Part shown: piece after piece, positions 36,875-49,559 of the stretch | Position numbering within the stretch: position 1 is the first letter of the stretch | Layout of the letters: the number at the start of each line of letters is the position of its first letter | NCBI RefSeq assembly: GCF_037975245.1 | Contig: NC_092577.1 | Span: forward strand, 30,187,898 to 30,251,897 | DNA length: 64,000 nucleotides | Direction of reading: 5' to 3' | DNA from: Apostichopus japonicus | Lineage: Eukaryota; Echinodermata; Holothuroidea; Aspidochirotida; Stichopodidae | Translations under genes and position numbers: made by a program | The notes under the pieces: model-generated | The model's database searches: none | The model's input: the letters and a program-made list of their open reading frames with translations, nothing else | Told to the model about the DNA's origin: nothing

Positions 36875-39800
36875 AATTCTGGATGAATTTGAACTCGTTC
36901 GGTTCATTCTTATAATCCCAGATAGATTTTCATATAAATTTATATAAAACCCGATTCATATGTCACAGACTGAAATTTTTTGTTTTTAAATTTTTACACC
37001 TTCACACACATCTTTATCATCTTCCTGCTGTTATCATTGGATCGTTTCGAGGTCTGACTGCCTTACTTGTTTATGACACAGATTGTTCGATCCTCTGAGG
37101 AAGATGGAAAAAATATTGTGGAGCACGTACTGCTTTTATAATTAATAACACTAAACTTGCAGTGACTGTAAATGTGTTCACAATTAATGCATTCTAGTGG
37201 GAAAGAGTGCCCAATTGTGCATGCTTGTCGATACATGCGCGATGATTAAAAAAACGTACAATCCTAGGGGGATCAAGGAAGGGGCAGGGGGAGTGGAAGA
37301 GGAGGATTGGGGGAGGGGTGATTAATGCTAGTATTATAGGTATTTGTCTCCCCGTGTACACTTATAAACAGGATTATTGAATAACTGAACCCAGGAAAAC
37401 AGAAATGACTAATCCTTTCCTATAGTTCCACGGTACTTGACGAAAATCTAATAAACTCACATTTTTAATGCGGGTATATTTAGTCTTCTTAATCTTCACC
37501 TTATAAAATATTGAAAACTTTATAAGATAATTTCAAACCAACACGACATCTATCTACAAACGTATTTCTTTCATTGACATAATTAATGCACTGAAGAATG
37601 AATTTATTGCGGGCTGCGAGAGAAGATCGAGTCTGTGTTCTGATTGCTAATTATTGTAACGGCCAAATTGTGAAACGGTAGAGCAGCCATTTATGGTTTT
37701 CGCCGTCATTTTTTGCATCTTACTTGCATCGAAAACACTTGTCCAGAGGAATTATATGACATGAATTGCTAATAATTGAAAAATATATAACAAGACTTCA
37801 CCACCAATGCATGTATAATGATCTGATTTATTTACAGTCGAGAGAAATGACATTTGAAAATAATCGTCTGGACTATTATTCTGTCAGTATCAATTCTGTC
37901 TGTCTTCACCAACGTCACTTTGTGAAGATCGACGTATGATCGTACAAAGTTCTGTTAACTATATATTTGAAGTGAACAGCATGTATGCGTGTTTAAATGG
38001 AATACGGACCGGTAATATGCAAAACACGTTTCCACGAAGGATATCGCTTACCTCATTCCGTATGCAAATTATGGGCCTATCGCGCATGTGTTTAGTCCAA
38101 ACCTTAAAATCACGTGGCTTAACGTGATCTTTGCTGCGTACAAGTATAAGGGCAAAAGGTCGGGATGAAAAAAAAGAGGGAAAAAATGGCCAAGCGGAAC
38201 GTTGACGCTACAGCTGCAGTTGTTATTACTTAACCTGTGATGAGGTGTTCTGACATATCATGGCATTCTTAAAATGACCTAGCAGTACTTTACATAGTGC
38301 ATTTGGCCACTTATTTATGTATTATGGAAGCCTTGGGGTTTCACAGTTAGAAAAACCCCAGTGGTTCAAAATACTGCTTAATTTAGGAATAATTGTGGCA
38401 TTAAATGTTAAAGGACGACTTGAGGCAGAATTTATATCCAAGACAAAAAGATAAGTTTAAGCACTTAATTTAGAGTAACGTTTCCTAATTATAGTCATTT
38501 TAGTTTTCAGGATATTCAGCTTTGAAATATGTTAAATCTCTGGTATGCTCCTTTTAGGCTAAATTGATCATAATGATGTCTACTCCTCACTGCAGGCCTA
38601 AATGTTATTGCTCATTAATTAAGCCATTGTTTTTTTTTGAAATTCTGACAACTCAACCAAAACATTGTTCTCTTCATTTCTAACAAACAGAACACATCCC
38701 ACCTGGATAATATTAATAAAACACAAATTTGTCCTTGATTAATTTGTGTTCTATGGTCAACATGTTAATTAAGGTCACAATGATCTCTCATGCTACAAAA
38801 GAGCCAAAAAAAAACCTGATATCCATCTGAGAGTATATAGGAGACTATATATCCCATTAAAGATTTACTTTCAAATATCCTTTAAAATTTCTACACTTTG
38901 ATAAGATTGCATTACTTATAAACACCATCGCACATACTCAAGGAAAAAAAAACTTGTATCATTTTTTCTACTCTGCTAGATTTTAACCACACCCTCTTAA
39001 AGCCTAATGTTGCACTTGATCGGATGTTGCTACATGTGTGTTAGAATCTAAAGCAGCCACTTCGAATGTTAACAACTTTTTGAAAAATACACAAGAAGCA
39101 ATTAGCAAGAAATGTAAATTTTATCACCCACTGATAAAATTGTCATTCAGAAATTTTCGGTAATTTTTTACACCCTCATCATGTTCACACCCTATCTTTT
39201 AATTTTCGGTGTCAGTTAAGGCCGACTGAACCGTTCCATAAATGGCGCGTACCCCGCGGGAATAAGAGGCAGTCGCTTAATTCCGAGAATATCTCAACCT
39301 TTTCAATGAATATTACATTATTAACACTTCGACAAATATTTGTAACAAATTCATTTGAAAATTAAATTCCGGAACTAATTTAGCAAACAGTAATTAATTT
39401 GATAGCTTCTGTGACCTTTCTTTAATCGAAAACTTAAACGCCTTTTTGAACGGTGAGGACGAAAGGCTGTAAAAAGAAATTATTTTAAGCCTTAAACTTT
39501 TGTGAAAGGGTACAGTACATGTATTTAAGGTGACAATTTGACACTGTATGCCTGCAGAACTGCAGGTTTAAAGGGAGTGAAGACTCGCCCACAATGAAAC
39601 GTCTGATGCCGGTCATCTGACTTAGTTTCGAATGAGGTGTAACAGAATGTTAGATACCACCATCGATCCCAGAAAATACACACACAGCTTGCTACCGTCG
39701 GTAATTAGACACTAGTGTACAGTCGATACATGCAGCTACGGTCAATACCCACAACATAGTGTACATAGCAGCGATGGACATCTCAGGTCCAGAGAAAAGA

Positions 39801-40520
39801 TAACAAGGTATCACGTTTCATTACTGTCTGCATTTTGTAGCGACAAGAAAAAACCTTCATTTGCAAGCAACTTTAAGTTACCTTTTTTCAGAGGGCGGCA
39901 CGCAGTATGGGGCGAGCCTTCAATGCCGTTATTAGTAGTGACAATGTTTAATTCACACACGCAGTTTAATACTTAAAGTTGGACAAAACTATAGTTAGTT
40001 TTCATGTTACTCCCACTCATTTCGACATCTAAGTTAATTACTATTAACCATTTATAAGTGAATATAATATTTTGAACATTTTCTAAGCCCATTACTCATA
40101 CTTTTAACAACCAAGAATAAGGCAATTCATTCAGCTACCCCAAATTATTCTAAGATTGTCACAAACATTACGGCTCAGACTATAAGTTATCAACCAGAAG
40201 GTGTAAGTTCTGTGAATTCATTACCGTGACGTAAATTTTTCAAAAAAACCTCCGAAGGAGAATTTGAAAAACAAACTTCGGTGAAGAGTTAGTACTGTGT
40301 TTCGCTAAATCGTATCAATCTATTTATTCGGGACTCAAAATAATTCAGAAAGTTTATTACCCGGTTTTAGTTAGAGGGAGCTGTTTGTTTATTCTAAGAC
40401 ATTGTAAGGCTGTAAATGGTCTGAAACATTTTGGACGAAATTTAAGACATTTTTCACTGTACCATTCAAATAGTGGATAATGTGGTATGAATTCATCTAA
40501 ATTAAAGATATTTAGGGCAA
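36875..40520. other. Non-coding; nothing recognised
   Basis: AT-rich. The interval 39180-39640 has slightly more CpG. No repeats above background and no convincing exon. Confidence 0.45.
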
Positions 40521-40525
40521 TATGG

Positions 40526-40692
40526 ATATATATATATATATATATAAATATATATAACTGAAATCGTAATTGAGATCGTAATGAGTTGGAAAATCCAGAC
40601 CAGTGAAAAAACTTCCAGCCTCCACCGGGATTCGAACCCGGGCCTCCCGCTTTATATGCGGACACCTTAACGACTAGGCTATGGACGCTGAT
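40526..40692 (-). mobile_element. tRNA-derived SINE, family C, copy 1, with near-intact tRNA fold
   Basis: The minus strand from 40688 to 40618 folds as a tRNA: acceptor GCGTCCA/TGGAGGC (6 of 7 pairs), D stem GCCT/AGGT, anticodon stem TCCGC/GCGGG with loop ATATAAA, T stem CCGGG/CCCGG with loop TTCGAAT. Box B is GGTTCGAATCC (40638-40628). No CCA or Pol III T-run follows. Instead a body (TTTTTTCACTGG..GGATTTTCC..CAACTCATTACGATC) runs into a TA-rich tail, and that body recurs at 50.9 kb, so this is a SINE and not a tRNA gene. Confidence 0.82.
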
Positions 40693-40804
40693 TGTATGTC
40701 CAGAGGTTCAAAACCGGTAAGGAAGGTTGTAATTCTACTGTAGGCATTTGTCACCTGTATCGAACAGTACTAGTTCTGTTCGAAAGAGATACTTTGAACA
40801 GACT

Positions 40805-40806
40805 AA

Positions 40807-40858
<52 letters not shown>

Positions 40859-40900
40859 TCATACATATATATACATATGAATATATATATACACATACTG
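40805..40900. repeat. (TA)n / ATATAC microsatellite
   Basis: Long alternating TA followed by ATACATA variants. The open frames across it are artefacts. Confidence 0.9.
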
Positions 40901-41888
40901 TATTATATGTGTGTACCTATGTGTACCTACAAAGGTACTGGATTTGAATGACTAAGGATTGTCTTGTAGTTGTGACTGTTGCTATGGGTAACACGGAATA
41001 TATATCCTTCTTGGGCATTCTTTTCAATCAGGGATTCTATTCTGGGGATTTCACCTTTCAAACTGATGAAACCTAAGAAAGCTGGGGCCCATAAATGGGA
41101 TCTTTTATAACGAGGGCTTATATATAGCTCAATAGACTGGGAACAAATCAGCATAGTTGGCCATTAGGGCAGTATAGGCAAATAAGGATAAAGCAAAAAG
41201 CACAAGAGGGGAGGGAACTTTAGGGAAAATTCTCACACATCAATACATCAATACAGAAAAAAGTAAAGTAAATTTTGAGGTACTACAGTGTAAAAATGCT
41301 CATCACATACTAATGCCTAAATCTAATGTCACCTTCAGAGCATTAACTCTCAAAGGCGTTACACGAAAAATTGTCTCTAATTTTACACTTTTTTTTATGA
41401 CTTTGTTACAAAATTAAATGAGGCGGACAATTTTTTTTTTTACTATTATCGATTCATAATTTAATATGCGTGAGAAAGGGAATGAAAATTTAAACTGAAT
41501 TTCACAATTAGGGACAATTTTGGTCTGACAATTATACAGTTTAAGAAAAGCATCCTGGATACAATATAAAGTTTGAAACCTATTGTTGGTGATGCTTGAA
41601 TATATAGATACCTTTACTTGACATTTTCTTGTCTTGAAGTCACGACAGAATCACAGTTTTTTATCTAATTATTTCCAGCCGTGGCTTTCCGACGACCTCA
41701 TTTTCTTATACATTTATCAAGTTTATCCTTAAAGCGTTCTCAAAGAACGCTCTCAAATGTTTTCTTTTTGCAAAAACAGAGATTCACGGGAGGGCATTGG
41801 AGCTGACAATGATAATTAAGTTTCTAGCCTTCCTTCCCTGTGGTGTTGTTAACTGTGACCTATTAAACTATGTGTCTGTTTTGCAGGG

Positions 41889-43075
41889 TGTTCTTGACAC
41901 AAATAACATAGAATGAGCCCCCAAAAAACATTCATAGATGTAACGGAAAAAATCATGTGATTTCGAGTGAAATTCATGTGGTTAAATGCGAAAATTTATA
42001 ATCAATCTTAATCATATTTATAAAGGTTGTTACAAAAAGTCTATATTGTGTGTCATATATTAAAGCATTAAGGTGTCATGTTTTGGGCTCCCAATCTGGA
42101 AAACTGCTAGAATGTTACGTTAAAGTGCACACATAAATAAAATTCTTGTGAAAGTGAAATTCATGTGGTTAATGCCAACTTTCATAATCAATCTTAATCA
42201 CATTAAGGGTTGTTACAAAAAATCTATATTGTGTGTCATATTTTAAAGCATTGGGTGTAATGTTTTGGGCTTCCAAATCTGGAAATTTGCTAGAATGTTA
42301 CGTTAAAGCTGTGCACACATAAATAAATGAACAAAGATAACATAATTCATAAAAGCCATCGACTACTTGATACACCTGTACTTATGCATCTGGTATATAA
42401 ATTTAATAATTTGTGTTAGTATTTTCAGATTTATGAAATTATGGTTCTGTTCTTGACACAACAACATAGAATGCTCCCGGATCAACATTCATATATAAAA
42501 AAAGGGAAAAATCATGTGGCTTCAACTAAAATTTATTTTGGTTAATTTAATCATGTATAATCAATCTTAATCATATTTAGATTGTTACAAAATGTCTATA
42601 TTGTGTGTCATATATTAAAGCATTAGGTGTCATGTCTTGGGCTTCTAAATCTGGAAAATTGCTAGAATGTTACATTAAAGTACACAGATAAATAAATAAT
42701 AAACATAACATAATTTGTAAAAACGATCACCTACTTGATACACCTGTACTTATACATGTGGTATATAAATTTAATAATTTGTGTTAGTATTTTCAGATTT
42801 ATGAATTTATGCTGAAATTTGGGGTTCTGTTCTTGACAAAACAACATAGAATGCTCCCTGATGAACATTCACATATGAAAAAGGAAAAAATCATGTGGTT
42901 CGAGTAGAATTTATGTTGTTAATTTAATAATGTATAATCAATCTTAATCGTATTTAGGTTGTCACACCAGTCAATATTGCGTGTCACATATTGAAATTAT
43001 TGCATTACGTGTCATGTTTTGCGCTTCCTAATCTGGAAAATTTGCTAGAATGTTATGTTAAATTATACAAATAAG
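41889..43075. repeat. Satellite-like tandem array, three full and one partial unit of about 380 bp
   Basis: Units open with TGTTCTTGACACAA.AACATAGAATG (near 41890, 42450 and 42829). They contain AATCATGTGGTT, AATCAATCTTAATC and TATATTGTGTGTCATAT, and close with TGGAAAATTTGCTAGAATG and TTACGTTAAAG..CACATAAATAAA. A fourth copy at about 42150-42330 lacks the first third. Between full units lies GATACACCTGTACTTAT with GGTATATAAATTTAATAATT. Units are clearly diverged. No coding capacity. Confidence 0.9.
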
Positions 43076-43329
43076 GTATGAATATTTAATAAAAAAAAGG
43101 GGAATTTCAACACTTGGGGCATAATGCATTTAAAGGTATTCTCATTTTATGTAACATTCTCAGGTTAAATCTCATAAATGCTGAAAATAGTTAAAATTGG
43201 GGTGTGAGTGTATTAAACACCTTACTACTGCGACTGCGATACATCTTAGAATTGCAGAAAATTTGTCTAGCAATTTTTAACATTGCTACAGGCATTATCA
43301 ACAATTTTTATTTCTTCTTTTATAATAAA

Positions 43330-43622
43330 CAGTTATTTTAAGACATTTAAGCCACCACAAATGTAGGAGAAACCCACAAGGGCTAATGGATTACAACTTA
43401 CACGTCCAGTGGCTTCCAATTCAACATTTTTAGTTCAAATTTGGAATCTATTCAATTTTTAGAAAGCCATTTCAGATGGGAAAACCGGAGATTGCTCTCG
43501 GATGAAAAAGCCACCTTACTAAGACTCGGCCGGGTATCGAACCGGGATCCTCCCGATTGCTATACCTCATTGCTTCAAATGCCACCGCCTTTATCAGCTT
43601 GGCCAAAGTACCGGTAGTACTC
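43330..43622 (-). mobile_element. tRNA-derived SINE, family D (type II tRNA-like head), copy 1
   Basis: Minus strand: TGGCCAAGCTGATAAAGGCGG as box A, an extended variable arm as in tRNA-Ser/Leu (GGTATAGCAATCGGGAGG), and box B GGTTCGATACC (43543-43533). The body follows with TGTTGAATTGGAAGCCAC, GTAAGTTGTAATCCATTAGC and GGGTTTCTCC, then a T/A-rich tail. It matches the plus-strand copy at 61.2 kb. An extra stretch of about 55 bp in the body distinguishes it. Confidence 0.85.
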
Positions 43623-43639
43623 CATAAAGAGAAAAGTAA

Positions 43640-46255
43640 TCCATAAAGTGGCTAGTGTCCACTCAGCCACAGCACAGGTTAAACAACGGTGTTCAAGGTA
43701 AAGTTATATCGGTTTCAACTATGAAGTTTGATCATGAGGTAAATACAGTGGACAAATTGTCAACTGTCGGTTATATTCTTACCGTCAAATATTTATTAGG
43801 TTTCGTTACAACCGATCAAATAAATATTGACACGTTAAATTAACGTCCTTTACGTAGATTTATTTAAGGTGCCAATATTAGATGTAGGTTATGATATTTT
43901 TAATTTCGACTCTATTGATACAATTCATTTATAGGAGTTTGTGGTTACTATCTAGTCAAGCTGAAAATGATATGCCACATTTACTTGAGTATATGTGCGG
44001 TGGTGTGTATAAGTGATGAACTACGAGCACGTTGTGGAAATCTGAAAGCAAACTCTAAAGTGATTTAGGAGATATTTCATTTGATGAATATTGGTGGTAG
44101 GGCCCAAATAATACTTTCCTATCAGGGTAGGCAGAACCTTATTTCTAAATAAAACAATATTTTGGGGCCACACAAATATTTGAAGTCTAGCCCTGCTCCC
44201 CCCCCCCACCCCCACCCTCTCTCTCTCAGTCACCCTGTATCTACATATGCCAATACATTAAGCATAAGTCGAATTCACCACATGCTATACATCTTTGAAG
44301 AAACATAGAATTCGATTTCACATTGTTCACATTGTATAGTAAAACCGATCTTCATCGTAACCCCAACTGCCCCCCCCTTACCTCCCCAGTCCCACCATCA
44401 TCCCTATCCCACTCCAACACCACCTCCCAATAAACCGATAAATTTTAAATTTTTCAATTCAACAAAATTAAAAATTAAAAAATTAAAATATAATTAGTCA
44501 TCATATTGAAATGTTTTTCGATACTTCTCATTCTGCAATATACAGTTCTAACGAACCATTTAGCTTCGTCTTAATTCAATTAACTGCGTCACATCGAATC
44601 ACACAAGCTATTCATACTAGGAGCTCTCTCTCTTCTAGCTGTGCTACCTCATTAAAACCGTTTTCGCAAGAAGGAAATCTGACCATGATTGCAAATTCAC
44701 CTGCAGCCTCTCAAGGGGAATACAGCCCTGCTTCCTCTTCTACAAGGATGAAAATAAGAAGGCCAATTTAACAGAAATAAAATAAATAAATAAAAAAAAA
44801 AGGAAAAAAAAGAAAAGAGAAACAAAGATTGGATCGAAACCAAAAATAACAAAAATGGAACTTTTTTAATTTTTTTTTTTAAAAGATTGCTCAAACTAGG
44901 AGAAGACATCACAAAACCTTCCAGCGAAAAAAGACAGAAAGAGAGAAGGATACACGCAAGGTCAAGCTTTTGGTGAGAAATAGAAGAAAAAAAACTTAGT
45001 AACCGAGCAAGATGTTTGTTGCCCTTTTGTCCAATCTCTCCTGGGACGGAACTGATGAATAAATTGTCGCAGGTTATAGTTTTACACGTTTGGAGACGGG
45101 GACTTTTTTCGGTTAAATCGCAGCTTGGCTCGGATGACGTATGACGCGCGTTCTCTGTCCTCCGAGCTACATTGATTTTTCTATCGGATTACCGAATCCA
45201 GCTCCCGCATCACAATGCTTATCTCTGCCCCGTCTCACGCATCGTTAACATTATTAACATCATTATATTCATCGTCATCATTGTTATTATTACATTCTTG
45301 TTATTTTTAGGCAAGATAGAAACAGTCGGCCAAATGAGAAGCTTTACATGAGGGAAAATGTTACTATCAGAGACGCGCATCGTCCTGGTAACATTCCTTG
45401 GAATAAATAAGACTTTACACACCCCGTTTTAAAAGACATACTGTATATACAGAGAGAGACTTAACAGATGGAGAGAATATCGAGTGTAGATATTTGGTTA
45501 CCTTCTCCGGTTGAACATTTTTCAGTCGAATTTGAAATGGGAGACCTTCGGTACGGGTAAAAACAGCTGACGTGGTGGAAAAAGTTGTATATGCGTCATA
45601 ATTCTTTATCCAGACGGACAGACAAATTGACTACAGCTGACGGATTAGTTTCCTCGACGTTCTTCCACGAATTGTGATCGACAAAAAGACAGACATTTTT
45701 TTTCACTGGCTTTTGAAAACCTGTCATGTATGCAAAAGCGTACAGCAATTGAGTCGAGTAAGCACCAAATAATGTACGGGGGCGGGGGGGGGGGATGGGG
45801 AGGGTGCGGGACCAGTACTGAGTAGAACATCCTACATGTACAGTCTGCAAGATAAATAACAGTGATAATGTACAGGTCTCTAAAATAAGGAACGACTGTT
45901 GAGATTAGTAGCTTAAAATGTGACAAAATCAACTGGTGGATGACTTAACAATATGAAAATATCATCATTTGTTAACAGTTAATTCAGGGAATAATTTATC
46001 ATTCAAATTTTGTGGAGCAGATTCTGAAATTTTGTCCCTTATAAAAATTGACTATGGTTCCTTTTTCTATGTCTTGAAAAAGGTGCTTATACATATCTGC
46101 ATAATTTGTAGTGAAAGAGGTTTACCCATTACCCATTTTGCCTAGCTTTTGGCTATCTTTGGTAGTACTGTATAAAGTAAAACGATTCCCTGCAATATAA
46201 CATTAAAAGATATATTCATTCATACTTAGTAAAGATTCCTAAATCCTATTGGTCC
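43640..46255. other. Non-coding; nothing recognised
   Basis: The stretch 45050-45240 is CpG-richer and contains GATGACGTATGACGCGCG, with CRE-like TGACGT. A trinucleotide-like ATT/ATC stretch is at 45245-45310. A C-run near 44200 precedes (CT)n. No convincing exon. Confidence 0.45.
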
Positions 46256-46260
46256 ATTCA

Positions 46261-46300
46261 GGTCAGCTGACCGTGGTTAATCCTGTGAGTAACGCACGGT
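46261..46300. repeat. Detached arm of the foldback family beside a 12-bp palindrome
   Basis: GGTTAATCCTGTGAGTAACG then CACG (46275-46298) repeats the right arm's inner part. Directly before it stands the perfect palindrome GGTCAGCTGACC (46261-46272). It may be the left boundary of a larger or older insertion. Confidence 0.65.
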
Positions 46301-46402
46301 AAAATTACGGGGCATCACTTTAAAAAATCTTTGGTTATATGTAACCAAAAATGTTTTGTTTTATGATTTTTCCCCCACACAAATGGTAGTGTATGAATGA
46401 AC

Positions 46403-46568
46403 GGGATTAATCAACAGTCTAGCGTGCGTTACTCACATGATTAATGCACTCCGGGTGTTAATGCTATCGCTGGATGCACGAGGGCGGAGCCCGAGTGCAT
46501 CCCTTGCATTATCCCCCGATCGTGCATTAATCCTGTGAGTAACGCACGCTAGACCGTTGATTAACCCC
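46403..46568. mobile_element. Foldback element / MITE with 47-bp inverted arms (166 bp)
   Basis: The left arm 46403-46449 and right arm 46522-46568 are complementary at 44 of 47 positions (core CTAGCGTGCGTTACTCACA). The centre folds too (GGATGCAC...GTGCATCC, 46472-46502). Both ends carry TTAA (GGGATTAATC / GATTAACCCC), so a piggyBac-like TTAA target is possible but cannot be separated from the palindrome. No transposase. A partial arm copy lies at 46276-46298. Confidence 0.82.
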
Positions 46569-46574
46569 TTATTT

Positions 46575-48060
46575 ACAGATCCTTAATTTTGAGAGCAATC
46601 ATACATATTCAGACTATTTTATATATGTAGCAAATAGCTTTTTCATGTTCTTCTTTACTGTCACTAGTTTAGATTAATACCTACACCATGAAAATACATC
46701 GTGGATAATGTTACATCCCGCACACAGAAATAGGCGGGAAAACTGTTTGAAGACTGCGAAAAAGAGTGATACCTACATACATACGGGAAACTGCTTGGGT
46801 ATCTGATTGTTCAATGATATTACGCTTTAAAGATTTCTTGATCTCGCTGTTAATAAATCCACTCAGATTTACACTAACACACATCTCTACCTGACAACTC
46901 CTAATACCACAATGCCTCAAGCATAATAACATATACCCGATCAAATTCAGAAGCTGTGCAAATTAAAATAAAACTCTCTTCCCTTCCATCCTTCCTTCCT
47001 TCTAGGTTCATACATTCATACATACGTCATTCTCTTTATCTCAAAAGTGACAACTTTAATTTTTTCTTCCGTTTTCTCTCAAAACCTGCTCATTTCTTCA
47101 TCTTATTAAATTTTTTTGGCTCTTTTTTTCTTTTTTCAATATTCAGTGTTAACTTTTGTGTCGTAGCATTCAGATCTTTCTCATATACATCTAAATTTAT
47201 TTTACTGTTTTTTTACGGTATTGTAGCCAACTGTATATATACACAGTGATGAGCTGCAGTATGTAAATACAACCCACACGTGTCCTCACATACTGCCCTA
47301 TATATCTCTACTACAAACACACAGCCACACATCTTTCTCATGAGAAAACAATCTCTAATAGCATGATGATCTTCTATATCTTTAAGATTCATAAACAGCC
47401 GCAAAGATAAAAAAAAATAAGATTCTCATTCAAACGAACTTAATAACATCCAATGGAACCTTACAACAGGAGAGCATGCATGTGACTAAGATTTGTTGAT
47501 ATTAACTACTGTTTGATTATTGTATACAAACACTGTCATCTCCACTGATATTAAATCTATTATTAAAACAGACCCAATTCTCAAATAGAACAGGGTTTTA
47601 TTTCTCTCTCTCTCTTTTCTTTTCCCTTCTTTTTTTCTGTATGTTCTTTCTTTCCATCTTTCTTCTGATATACAAGTTTTATTTCTTACTATAGGATACA
47701 GACAGTCATACGTTGTGTGGAGGACAATCGAATACACAAAAGATCTTTGAGCTATAGCCAGAGAAAAAAAAAGAAACTGCGGGCCAAGGTACATGGATGA
47801 TTCTTGTTGTACAAACACTCAAGAGTAAAAGCATTGGTAACAAGTTTTTATGAAGAGTAGAAAATAATATCCACTCGATTGGTCTGATTGTGACGTTCAT
47901 ATAAATGTAATGCTGAAATAACAATACGAGTCTGATATTGGAAAGTGCAGATTCTACCTCAGAGGGAAAAATAAGTGGACAATATTTCTTGAGGCTTGAC
48001 TATATTACATAAATTCTTTCTTTTTTTAATTTTGGATCCAGCAAATTGTACTTATGAGAG
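46575..48060. other. Non-coding; nothing recognised
   Basis: AT-rich, with (CT)n/T-rich tracts at 47600-47660. No exon-like segment. Confidence 0.5.
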
Positions 48061-48067
48061 AAAAATC

Positions 48068-48600
48068 TTAATATTCTGAACTCAGACTTATGTATTGAAT
48101 GTATATACTTTACATGGGAATTTATCCATCTAATGTTGGCAAGGTAAAATGTTTGCATGCATTACACTTAGGTTGTATTATCTCATATAGGAAAGCATGT
48201 TAGGGTACTCATACATCTATGTAACTGGTGAAAATGATGTAGTTGACTTTTAACTGTCACACTGAGAGCAACTTCCTGAAGGCATAAGTTTTCAACTAAA
48301 TTGCAAACTGTTCATATCTTATTGCTAAAAATAAATATTCTGCCCTAGGATTTATGTATTGAATATATATTTTACATGGAAATTATCCATCTAAAGTTAG
48401 CAAAATAATATTTTCATGCTGAAAATTTACATGCCTTACACTTAGGTTGAATTACCTCATATAGAAGAGCATGTTAGGATACTCTAACATCTATGTAACT
48501 GTCAGACTGTAAGTAACTCTTGTAGTCGTAATTTCAACTAACTTGCACAAAAAACGGATATATCTAATTGCTAAAATAACTTTCTGTTGAAGACAGAAAA
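48068..48600. repeat. Diverged tandem duplication, offset about 264-274 bp
   Basis: Both copies contain TATGTATTGAAT.TATAT, TTTACATGG.AATT.ATCCATCTAA, TTACACTTAGGTTG, TCATATAG.A.AGCATGTTAGG and ACATCTATGTAACTG in the same order. Indels shift the offset along the unit. Confidence 0.8.
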
Positions 48601-49109
48601 AATGAAGAATAACTTTATGCAACTTGAAACAAACTTTTATACTTAATTTACGCCCCATTAATCATATATAGTAAATTATGTTCCTTGAAGCAAAAAACAG
48701 CTAAATGCATTCCTTGGTTGGATAGTTATTTTAGAAAATTGTAATTAAGGTACTGTAAGGTTCCTGAAGATAACTCAATAATTTGAAGCAAATAATCTGG
48801 TTGAGTTTTAATTATGAGCTGTGGATGTCAATATTCAAAGTGATTGAACCGGATATAACGGATTTCACATATTTTTGAGATGAGAACATTTATGAGCCAT
48901 TCCCCAGTTTAATTGCATAATGTAATTACCTTACATTTATATATACGAAATCCACATAAACTAACGTCAGTTGATTGAAACGATTCTTCAGCTAAAGACT
49001 CCTCTTGACTGCCCTGTTAGGTATAGATGTGCCATTTTAAATCTACTAATCCAGCCGAGCTAATATTGAGCCCATTAATCAATTTAGGTGATGTACTAGT
49101 GGCCAATAT

Positions 49110-49265
49110 ACAGTATGCCCAGATGCCAAAGGTCATAGCAATATGTCCAGATGCCAAAGGTCACTATAACATATATCCAGATGTCAAAGGTCATTACAAC
49201 ATGCACAGATGCCAAAGGTCGTTATAGAATATGTGTACTGTATGTAGGTGTCGACCAAAGGTCAT
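49110..49265 (+). repeat. Tandem CCAGATGCCAAAGGTCA units (about 28-30 bp)
   Basis: AAAGGTCA appears at 49128, 49156, 49186 and 49257, with a variant AAAGGTCG at 49214, most of them preceded by CAGATG(C/T)C. It may be a simple minisatellite. The core equals an extended nuclear-receptor half-site. Confidence 0.85.
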
Positions 49266-49289
49266 TTGACAATGACCATCCACACACTA

Positions 49290-49402
49290 AATGATGATGA
49301 TGATGATGATGATGGTGATAGTGGTGGTGGTGTTAGTGGTGGTGACGATGATGGTGGTGGTGGTGGTGGTGGTGGTGGTGGTGGTGGCAGTGGTGACGAC
49401 GA

Positions 49403-49441
<39 letters not shown>
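49290..49441. repeat. Compound trinucleotide microsatellite (GAT)n-(GGT)n-(ATT)n
   Basis: Three trinucleotide runs follow each other directly. The open frames encode homopolymers and are artefacts. Confidence 0.95.
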
Positions 49442-49559
49442 TGTCAAGTTATTTCGTCATGTATCTTGCTTCAGAAGAGATATACCTTCATCATCAAAAC
49501 ACTATTTATGAAACAGGTAAGTCCCCTATTGACCACTGTACGTTTCATTACTAGAGAAT

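Noticed and set aside
37036-37110. GATCGTTTCGAGG...GATCCTCTGAGGAAG considered as another hammerhead-like copy
   Set aside because: Only the CTGAGGA half resembles a core. The expected stem and GAAAC are not in place on the same strand.
40618-40688. Genuine tRNA gene
   Set aside because: Folds well, but is joined to a SINE body that recurs at 50.9 kb, lacks a Pol III T-run after the head, and has an acceptor mismatch.
44697-44912. Phe-rich minus-strand frame
   Set aside because: Arises from A-rich low-complexity DNA and has no membrane-protein family signature.
49248-49554. Homopolymeric Asp/Gly/Tyr or Met/Val/Ile frames
   Set aside because: Translations of the compound trinucleotide microsatellite.
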